The notes under the pieces were generated by a model. The model searched no databases and was not told the DNA's origin. It saw only the letters and a program-made list of their open reading frames with translations. Below are positions 55,545 through 64,000 of a DNA stretch of 64,000 nt, piece after piece. The stretch is from Euclidia mi (taxonomy: Eukaryota; Arthropoda; Insecta; Lepidoptera; Erebidae). Both the position numbers and the translations under genes were made by a program. Each line of letters starts with the position of its first letter. Positions within the stretch are counted from its first letter, which is position 1. The stretch is from assembly GCA_944739405.2 (NCBI GenBank), contig OX123196.2, positions 54,288,196 through 54,352,195 on the forward strand, written 5' to 3'.

Positions 55545-57842
55545 AACCTACTCAATGCTTAGAGAATGGGCGGTAAAATTAGAGAAGGAGTGTTATATGG
55601 AGTACATAAAAAATGTCGAAGATTCTGTGGTTAAGAATCCTCGTGCGTTCTGGGCATAACATATACAAAATCCTTAAAACCAGCAGTTATGGATTTGGAT
55701 AATACTTCTACTGATACTGGAGAATCTATTACCACTTTGTTTGCAGAATACTTTCAGTCATCTTTTCTATCAGTCGGAGGGAGCGGCATTCCACAAATGC
55801 CTGTACCTAACTATGGCCAGTCCCCTAACAGATTTAACATAGGTACTATTAATATTAATTCAGACGAGATTAAAAGCCTTTTAAAATCTGTAAACAAAAA
55901 TAAAGGTGCCGGGCCAGACAATATGCCACCGTTCTTTATTAAACAATGTGCAAATAAATTAGTTAACTTACCGTTATATTTGATATTTTCGCAATCTATT
56001 AAAGATGGTACTGTCCCATCTATCTGGAAATCCGCCTTTGTGACGCCAGTCCATAAAAGCGGGGATCGATCTTATATAAAAAATTACAGGCCAATTTCGA
56101 AACACTGCATTTTTGCAAAGATTTTTGAATGCTTTGTTTATCGTCAAGTGTACGCCTCGTTACAAAGCTCTTTTATATCGGAACAGCATGGATTTCTGAA
56201 TCGTAAGTCTACTATATCAAATTTATTAGTATTTAATGATTTTGTAACATCGCATATGGATGCTGGAGGCCAAGTGCATGCCGTGTATACTGACTTCAGC
56301 AAGGCATTTGATCGTATAGATCATTTGCTGCTGATAGAGAAGTTAAATAAAGCTGGTATACACGGTTACTTATTACGGTGGTTTTATTTCTACATTGCAA
56401 ACAGGTCTCCGATGGTTGCAGTTAATGGTTTTGCTTCATTGTCAATGCATATCCCTTCAGGAGTCCCTCAGGGTTCTTAATTAGGCCGATTACTTTTAGT
56501 CATCTTCATTAATGACATTGGTAAATGTTTTAAACATGCTTACTTTTTGTCTTATGCTGATGCCACAAAAATATTTATGGATATCAACAGTCCCTCCGAT
56601 TGCGCGCTTTTACAAAGTGATCTGAATAATTTTAAACAGTATTGTGTTAAAGTAAATTAAACCTGAATGTTGCCAATTTTTTTTCAATTTTCTTTACCTG
56701 TAAAACTAACTTCATACAGTTCCCATACACCATCTCTAATAAATTACTCACCAACGTAACTACTATAAAGGACTTAGGACTCGTACAAGATCCTAAATTA
56801 CTATTTGATAAACACATTGATTTTGTAGTAAAAATGGCGTATAAATCTCTCGGTTTTATTATCAGGTCAATGTCGCAATTCAAAAATATTAAGTGTATAA
56901 AAATACTCTATTGTGCTTTGGTACGCAGTACCCTGGAATACGTCATGGTGGTTTGGAACCCGCATTATAATACGTATGTTGATCGCATTGAAGCTATTCA
57001 AAAAAAGTTTTTAAGGTATTTACAGTGTAGGAGTGGATGTATAGATCTTGGATATGAAGCGAGATGTAAGAGATATCACTTTATGACTTTAAAAGATAGG
57101 CGTACTATATCTGGGGCCCAATTCCGCTACATAAATATAGTCGCGATATGATGTCAGTGTCATACCTACGTCACAAAAAGCGTATTCTTCTAAATTATAT
57201 GATATTTGAATGAAATTGTAACGGGATCATATGTGTCAACGACGAACTGTTTATTTTAAATTATACGATAATGACATAAGGTTATCAGAATACCGCTTTT
57301 AAATCCATTCAAAATATGATATCAATGTCATATAAAAATAGCAGAATTGGCCCCCTGATATCCAAACATTGGTGAAAATTGTCAGCGGGGCAATTGATTG
57401 CCCTGCCCTTCTTGAAAAAAATTGTATAAGGGTACCACGTAAATTGCCGTCTCGGCACTATCAACCGTTAGTTTTACCACAGGCTAATATCAACTATCGC
57501 CAAAACTCATTTATGTACAGAGCTAATAAATCCGTCAACATCATCTCTAATAAAAATAGCGAGTGGGAGATATTTAATTCAAAACTGGAACAAGTGAAAA
57601 AAAAATCCGTTTAGATTTCTTCGGCCCTGAATGGTGCAACAAATTCATAGGGTTATATAGTAAAAAAATATGTTTCTTCGGTTATAACATGTCCTAATCC
57701 CCTTTTTATGGTTTAGACACTTTAATTTGTATCTAATGGCGAATACCTATTAATAGCTATGCATTTGTTTAAATTCGTTTTTACTATTTGTATTTCAAGC
57801 TGTTGGTATTCCGAAAATAATAAAATAAAAAAAATAAAAATG
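55545..57842 (+). pseudogene. Jockey-like LINE, RT region, broken, with nested MITE
   Basis: A 5'-truncated non-LTR retrotransposon. Near 55590-55660 the frame reads YMEYIKNVEDSVVKNPRAFW, the linker before RT. The main frame (55689-56480) has KNKGAGPDNMPPFFIK, VTPVHKSGDRSYIKNYRPIS, QHGFLNRKST, YTDFSKAFDRIDH and SGVPQGS. A TAA follows (56478-56480), then LLLVIFINDI and the catalytic box YADATKIF, with A in place of the second D. After more breaks, 56834-57151 encodes SLGFIIRSMSQFK, LVRSTLEYVMVVWNP and IEAIQKKFLRYLQ. The C-terminal tail resumes at 57369 (SGAIDCPALLEKN, RVPRK). Between them lies the MITE 57114-57354. A-rich AATAAAATAAAA repeats close it at about 57842. Jockey versus CR1 clade was judged by motif only. 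Confidence 0.85.
57114..57354. mobile_element. 241-bp MITE nested in LINE, 3-bp CTG duplication
   Basis: Ends GGGCCCAATTCCGCTA and, reverse-complemented, GGGGCCAATTCTGCTA match at 14 of 16. CTG occurs at 57111-57113 and 57355-57357. Excising one CTG plus the element gives RTISDIQTLVKIVSG in frame. Confidence 0.75.
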
Positions 57843-58120
57843 CCTAGTCATACTAAGTAAAAATAAAACCTGGGAAACGATATTTTTTTTAAGGAGACAT
57901 ATTTTTTAATCCGCAATTAAAAGTGCGCGCGTGCAATTTTCGAAAACCATACTTATCCATGGGTGCATAAGACATCTATAGAACACGTTCGCGGGGTAAA
58001 TGCATCGATTTTGTACCTAATTTCAAAAATTTCATACTAACTTTGAGCCTCAATATCTCCAGAACCAGTAATTTCCCAGGTATAGTGCCGAAGAAAAAAT
58101 GTTCGTAGTAGTCACTAAAA
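57843..58120. other. Intergenic
   Basis: No feature recognised; under 300 bp. Confidence 0.4.
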
Positions 58121-58242
58121 CGATAATAAACTATTTAATACGCATGTACAGTGTGTAAAAAGACCCTTAACGAAAATGGGATTTCAGTTTTCGTCAAGAT
58201 CTTTTTACACACTGTATATGCGTATTGAATAGTTTATTATCG
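58121..58242. repeat. Quasi-palindrome, about 55-bp arms, 11-nt loop
   Basis: 58121-58176 pairs with 58188-58242 (CGATAATAAACTATT against AATAGTTTATTATCG, TACGCAT, ACAGTGTGTAAAAAG, TTTTCG). The right arm's outer end is the native start of the SINE body that follows. Confidence 0.88.
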
Positions 58243-58440
58243 CTTGCTAAACGGTGAAGGAAAACATCGTGAAGTAACCTGTCTGAGAGTTCTCTATAAT
58301 ATTCTCAAATGACATGTGAAGTCTGCCAACCTGCACTTGGCCAGAGTGGTGGCCTATGGCTTTATCCTTCTACCAATGAGAAGACAGCGTTGTCCACCTG
58401 TGGGACAGTACATATACAGAGCTGCTGATGATGATGAATA
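58240..58440 (+). mobile_element. SINE body and tail
   Basis: AAACGGTGAAGGAAAACATC, GTGAAGTCTGCCAACC and CTTGGCCAGAGTGGTGGCC, ending in GATGATGATG. Head is missing or replaced by the quasi-palindrome. Confidence 0.8.
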
Positions 58441-59737
58441 TATATTGAGAAGTAAAAATCATACAGCTTAGAAAATAATATCCCCCAAGTACAAGTATAC
58501 GTTAAACAGGTTCTTGAAAATGTTCCACACTTGTCATCCAAATGTCTTACAGTATGTATCTACTTAGTGAGAGTTGGAAAGTTTCTGACGCTCCGCTGTC
58601 ATATTGTACAGACAGACGCTTTAATATTCTAGTACATGGTAATCTGATTAGTTATTTGATTTTGTGATGTTGAATTTGTATATTGGTTTTGGATGTTTAA
58701 CTGAAGAGCAACGTAGTGGTTAAAGTGTTTACCTCAAAGCTCAAAGGTATGCATTGCGTCCAATGTTTTGTTTGATGCCCATTGACAAAATAATTGTGTG
58801 ATCCAAAATGATTTGTTCCACCTCTGGTAGTTGTTTAGTAGATGCAGTAATAAATGTTTTTATTGGAAACCAATGTGAGCGAAGCCTTCATGAAAAATAA
58901 ATATGTGTACTTTAAAGGTAATTATTAATGTTCTGGTGTGTCTCAATAAACCTTAACACAAAAAAGAGAAAAGAAAATTGATTTTTGGAAAGTGCTTTCT
59001 AATAACGAATTAACACCAGTAAATAAACATCTTTAAGCTAAAAAATAATAAAAATATAAGCCTTATCGGTCATTTTATTAAACCTATTAGAGTGAAACTA
59101 AAGAGATTAAAATACCCTACAAAATATAAAGCCATCGGGTAGTAATGGCTGGTAGTGGCAGCGTCAATTTCTTGCGGTGGCGTTCTCCAGCGGATACTGT
59201 CACTCACTCTGCAATTTGAAATGCTATTTTAAAGCAAATTCTAGTTTTGCTTGAGTTTCACTGCTATTTAAACTGCTCTTATATTTTGTAAGAACCTCAC
59301 TATCAATGCTAGGTTAAGCTTAGGTGTCAAGGTAAAGATGGTATGCTCTTTTTAGGATATGATCCCAACTTGTATGAACCTGTCGTAGGAGTAAAATTGA
59401 GTGAAATGCTCTGTTTTAGCCGAGTTATGTTATTGTGTGTGAATAGTTATTATAAACATTCATATGATATACTTGCAGTTTTGCCGAACGCAGGTTTGTG
59501 TTAGTAACAAATATAGAAATCTCGAACTCATTGACCATCCATGGAAATCCATATGTGCTGCACTCCATCTTCCGGGTTCATAGGTACTTTCTCTTAAATA
59601 AGTTGCAAGATGACTGCAAAAAATAATGTGCTGTTACCTATACCCAGAGTGCTGCCAACACAAGACATTATATTACTATATTCATGTCATTAACTACCAA
59701 CTTTAACCTTTGCAGCGCGCAATAAAAAATAAAGTTG
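58441..59737. other. Intergenic
   Basis: No gene or named repeat seen. Confidence 0.4.
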
Positions 59738-60114
59738 TTTCATCATCCTCTTAGCGTTATCCCAGTTTCAATCTGGGGTCCGCTGTCTAGTCTAACCGGA
59801 TTTGGCTGAATATTAGCTTTTCCACGGAGCGACTGCCTGTCTGACCTCCGCAACCCGAAGGGATAGCGATATTCCATGGTTTAGACTAGTGTCAGTTTAT
59901 TTAGAAGGTACTGACGCCCTGTAACGACTGTCAAAGATCTTCATGGCAACCGGGACCGACGGCTTAACGTGCTCTACGAGGCACGAGACAAGCCATAATT
60001 TAACAATTCAATACGCACATAACTCCGAAAAGTCATTGGTGCGCGCCGTGGATTCGAACCCGATACCCTCTGCATGGCAGTCTGTTGGTATATCCACTCG
60101 GCTATCGCTGCCTT
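59738..60114 (-). mobile_element. tRNA-headed SINE, inverted partner 1
   Basis: On the minus strand: GGCAGCGATAGCCGAGTGGA, B box GGGTTCGAATCCACG, GATCTTTGACAGTCGTTACA, CCATGGAATATCGCTATCCC, and a (GAT)n-type 3' end. Nearly identical to 60652-61035 in opposite orientation. Confidence 0.9.
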
Positions 60115-60344
60115 TTATAAAGTAATAAGTATAAGATAAAGTTGTTTATGAATTATTAATTACTTCACTTTAGCTTTAAAGCTTAACAGTGCATAAAGTT
60201 TGCATTTAATGCTGCGAAAGCTTTTGACCATTGCACTTTAAGAAAAGAGAGCGGCGGTCTAATAAAGAGATGTATTAGGTCGCCATACTTCTGTCCAAAT
60301 TGGACAGTCCAATTTTGTAATTATCCAATTAATCCCGGATTTAT
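60115..60344. other. Spacer between inverted SINEs
   Basis: No feature recognised. Confidence 0.4.
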
Positions 60345-60535
60345 GCAGACGTAGCGCTCGTAGTGTGACTTGACGCTGAACGCTGGCATAGGTCGACTAT
60401 TGGATGGGTGACCGGCTGACATTTAAATTACAATGTTACCGTCTTTTGGAGGGCACGTTAATCTGTCGATTTCGAATCTTGTCTTAGGGCAAGAATCATT
60501 AGGTCATGTTGGATGCCTTTGGGCGATCTGGAAAC
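60345..60535 (+). mobile_element. Possible 5S rRNA-derived sequence (SINE3-like or pseudogene)
   Basis: CGCTGGCATAGGTCGACTAT followed by TGGATGGGTGACCG resembles the 3' half of 5S rRNA, including its internal Pol III control region. The flanks do not match 5S and could be a SINE body. Identification is from recalled sequence only. Confidence 0.4.
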
Positions 60536-60651
60536 TCTGACACCAGAGTTGGCCACGCACTTACTCGAACTCGTTCATTTACGAACAAATGGTTCATTAG
60601 TACAGATTCCTGTTTCTCATTTTGCAATTTATTGTTCTCGAACTTAGCGAA

Positions 60652-61035
60652 GGCTGCGATAACCAAGTGGCGATACCAACAGACTGCCATGCAGAGGGTA
60701 TCGGGTTCGAATCCACGGCGCGCACTAATGACTTTTCGGAGTTATGTGCGTATTGAATTGTTAATTATTATGGCTTGTCCCGTGCCTCGGAGTGCACGTT
60801 AAGCCGTCGGTCCCGGTTGTCATGAAGATCTTTGACAGTCGTTACAGGGCGTCAGTACCTTCTAAATAAACTGACAATAGTCTAAACCATGGAATATCGC
60901 TATCCCTCCGGGTTGCAGAGGTCAGAAAGGCAGTCGCTCTGTGGAAAAGCTAATATTCAGCCAAATTCGGTTAGACTACATATACATAGTTACACCCCAG
61001 ATTGAAACTGGGATAACGTTAAGAGGATGATGATG
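60652..61035 (+). mobile_element. tRNA-headed SINE, inverted partner 2
   Basis: Same order as 59738-60114 but on the plus strand: GGTATCGGGTTCGAATCCAC, GAAGATCTTTGACAGTCGTT, ATGGAATATCGCTATCCCTC, tail GATGATGATG. Differences include a short insertion near 60985 (CATATACATAGT region). Confidence 0.9.
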
Positions 61036-61994
61036 TCCTTGAACTTAGCAAATTCCAGGCACTACCAGGTATGTAGTTAAGTATCTGTAGATGATGAAGG
61101 ATCTCATACGTAAATTGCGGCGAAACCATATTGTGCCACTAGTTCTTCAGAGCAGCCTTTAATTTAGCGCCACCATAGTACTTTAAATAAATTTATTTGG
61201 CACGCCAGTTTTATTGCAGAACCTAATTGACACTCAACGATATATTTTCATGCCATCAAATGGCTTCACCGCTCAATTCCCATTCGACTATAAAAATAGC
61301 TCAGCTAATAAATAGGGAAGTTTCCTGCAAGTGAAATAAATTATATAAGTATTTTTATCTAGTGAAACATGTGAAAATAATAGTTGTTTCATTCATCAAT
61401 TAATGTTAAAACTTTATTTAACATATTTATCGTATTTTTTTTGATAATAAGTATTCTACTTGACAGCAAAAAACAATGAGGTCATTTGGTCTTATTTCAT
61501 ACAAAAGCCGTAGCAAATATCGTTTTTGACATTTCATTAAAAGTGCATGATTTGACTAGTTGGAAACAACCCTATTGATTTACGTTCAAATATAAATTTC
61601 ACAGTGGAATACTATCGTTTCTATCTCAAATATTTTTCATTGAATTTGTGAAGTGTGAATACTTCATGACTACCAATCTACACAAATTTTATAAAGCTGA
61701 AGAGTTTGCGTGTTTGATTGGACGCGCTAATCATAGGAACAATTAGTTCGATTTGAATAATAATTTTTGTGTTGGATAGCCAACTTATCAAGGAAGCAGT
61801 TAAAACGTCACGCTATATGCCACGGGTGTGGAGCAGTGCCACTAAATAACATCTATAATTAATGTGAAATATAATTCCATGTCGTAATGAAAGCAGCCTT
61901 TTACGAGCCTGTAATAAACTGTTTGGTTTGGCCACAAGCCTCTTCCTATTATTACTTCTAATATTTATTTTTATAGGAAATGAGATGCGAGCAG
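61036..61994. other. Intergenic
   Basis: No feature recognised. Confidence 0.4.
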
Positions 61995-62170
61995 CGATAA
62001 TTCAGTGGATATATCTATTAAATAGATTGAATAGGTACTAGGTTAACTGCTACTACGGCGCATACTGACTATTTAAAGTTATGTGCGTACAAAACTGTAA
62101 AATCGCATGCTCCGTTACGAGAAACCCTTGATCCCAACTATCAAGAAGATCTATGGCAGCTGTTACAATT
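61995..62170 (+). mobile_element. Degenerate tRNA-headed SINE
   Basis: GCAGCGATAATTCAGTGGAT, TACGGCGCATACTGAC, AAGTTATGTGCGTA and TCAAGAAGATCTATGGCAGC are weakened forms of the 60652 family. A TTCCGAAGGGGTAGGCAACG piece from the other SINE type follows at 62245-62265. Confidence 0.6.
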
Positions 62171-62768
62171 AAAATTACTTTACTTAAAACGGGTCTAATC
62201 TTTAGAATACTTATACTAAGACAACCAACATAACGTAACATAACTTTCCGAAGGGGTAGGCAACGGCAGGTAATCTTCATACAAAATATTTCAATCTTAG
62301 TCTATGAGACTCACATATCTTATTTGACAGTTACCTCCCGCCCCGAACCCCTGGAACCTATCGCCATATTTGTTAATCTGTCAGTTTGTCAAAGTTTTGA
62401 CAATTGTTTTACAGCAACATTCTGCAAGAGGGATCTTTTACGGTTTTTTTTAATGCTGGAAGCATTTAACAATTACATATCCTGTCTGCCTCTGTGAAAG
62501 TTATATGGATTTCTAAATCGAATGAAGTGGTTAGGTTACCGTAGACCACTGTACGCAATGACCCTGAGCGGTTTTGTGATTGAAATTAGGATATTAGGAT
62601 TTCATTTGCAGTTTTATATGTATGTCGATTTCGAAATTTGATATATTAGGGCAGCCATTTTTGCGAAGGCTCAGTAATTATTCAAATCGAGGACTTGTAT
62701 ACTCATATCCGTAGCGCTGACAATTAAAACGATCTTATATGTGTCTTTCAAAGGCTAGATACTACACT

Positions 62769-62796
62769 GAGTTATCTAGTAAGAGTTATCTAGTAA
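62769..62796. repeat. 14-bp tandem duplication
   Basis: GAGTTATCTAGTAA occurs twice in a row. Confidence 0.9.
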
Positions 62797-64000
62797 GCCA
62801 TTTCACATTAACATTGTGCCATGAGTTTCTTCTTTTCATAGCCTTACCATCCCGAACCTAGCCGAAAAAAAAACGTTGGTAAGTGTTGCCTTGTTGTAAC
62901 GTATATGAATAAAATAATTTGATGAATTGAATTTCACTGACTGAATACATGTGTGCCATAAATATGTCTAGTCCCATGGATTCGGATTCGGATAGTGTAT
63001 TTTTATCCCAAAGTGACTATAAAAATGCAATATTGCAGAATTATTTGAATCCATTTTTCTCTTCAATGTAAAATTCACATACGTCATGTTTCCAATATAA
63101 GCTAGCTTATTTCAGAGCTTCAGATCCATTTTCTGGCATTCTAGAATACTTCATATGCTAGGAGACACACGTAATCTTGTAATGCAGACGTGGCTGGATG
63201 CAGAATATCTTCATCTTGCGTCCGCATCAGCAATCGTAGCATATTTCTGATACAAGCGATGTCGATTTTGATACGGGATTACCACGCTGTGAAGCTGCTT
63301 TGCAATGTTCAAAAATGAATGCGCAGAAGTTGAATATGAAAAAGTGGAAGGTAAAACTTTTAAATGAATTTATGTTATGCTTTAAAGAGGAACTCTCAAA
63401 ATCGAAGCAGGTAGTCGCAGAATAGAGTTCTAAGATCTATTTAAGTAAAAACGGCGTATACTCGATGTTCTGTTACAAGTGAATGTTCAGGACTTTAATA
63501 TAAAAGAGCAAAAATGTATGGTAGTTAGGTATATTTTATTTGTTCAGGTGCTCTATATTCTAAAAACTTGAAAAGAAAAAGTTGTAAACAAGAGCTTTAA
63601 ACTTTTTCATTACTTGTAGTGTAAGTAAAAAATAAAGGGTAGGCTACATAATACCATAATTTATAATACCTAATTACTTTTTGTGTGGAAATTTATTATA
63701 TTTTTATCAGATTTTTATAGATCTGGAAATGTTAATAAAGTGAAAGTATGTTCAGCCTCAATTTATTTAATATGAGTAAATTAGCAGCTATGAGTATATT
63801 ATCTTTGAGTATAATATGTGATATGTTTCTATATAATTATGCACATATTAATACACTATTACAGAAAAAAGCTACATCTAGTATTTTTGTTTCTACATAA
63901 TTTTGATAATACTTTGACTTGCGTGTAACCCACCAGTGTGTATCAACAGTATAAAACTATACTTATTCAAATTTTCACTGAAGAACGTAAAATGTACGAG
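62797..64000. other. Intergenic
   Basis: A 31-codon frame at 62976-63071 begins MDSDSDSVFLSQSDYKN and might be the acidic start of a transposase, but nothing supports it further. Otherwise nothing is recognised. Confidence 0.35.

Noticed and set aside
62976..63071. 31-codon acidic ORF as a transposase start
   Set aside because: Too short, and no downstream domain was found in any frame to 64000.

Overview
The window reads as animal nuclear DNA, most likely from a moth or butterfly. It is AT-rich and has introns rather than operons. It carries tRNA-headed SINEs ending in TATG repeats, Helitron-like elements ending in CTAG, RTE, Jockey-like, R1-like and Penelope-like retroelements, a BEL/Pao element, and an errantivirus-type retroelement with an env gene. 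That mix and several repeat sequences match what is known of Lepidoptera; the order is an inference from repeat families, not from a host gene. I see no complete single-copy host gene, no rRNA or functional tRNA gene, no CRISPR and no bacterial-type operon.

Layout. 0.4-8 kb: SINEs, a TIR element, a short R1-like element with target-site duplications (TSDs), a 5'-truncated Penelope-like element (RT plus GIY-YIG) and a two-exon THAP-domain remnant. 8.3-15.85 kb: a full-length minus-strand errantivirus-like element with two LTRs, a 4-bp TSD, a tRNA-Ser-type primer-binding site, an open gag, a broken pol with an open integrase, and a broken env. 16-24 kb: tandem and dispersed repeats, a Helitron with a foldback MITE inside it, and an orphan gag-like ORF. 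26.9-29.6 kb: two adjacent TIR elements. One holds twelve copies of a 10-bp motif and a Psq-type helix-turn-helix remnant; the other is piggyBac-like with TTAA ends. 30-38 kb: an RTE remnant, a young foldback element, three Helitrons, a hAT-like MITE and a 22-bp minisatellite. 38.07-45.07 kb: a minus-strand BEL/Pao element with dead catalytic sites. 46-53 kb: a HARBI1-like exon split by a Helitron, a piggyBac-like C-terminal zinc-finger exon, and a 120-bp tandem repeat that keeps one reading frame. 53-61 kb: SINEs, a TAA-flanked MITE, a Jockey-like LINE split by a MITE, and a pair of inverted SINEs. 61-64 kb: little that I can identify.

The genes do not form a host pathway. The window is a layered record of transposition. 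In three places (a Helitron in the HARBI1-like exon, a MITE in the LINE, a foldback MITE in a Helitron) the older sequence reads straight across the insertion, so insertion order and target-site behaviour can be read directly. A second theme is many short, nearly perfect hairpins with tiny loops, outside or at the edges of known elements.
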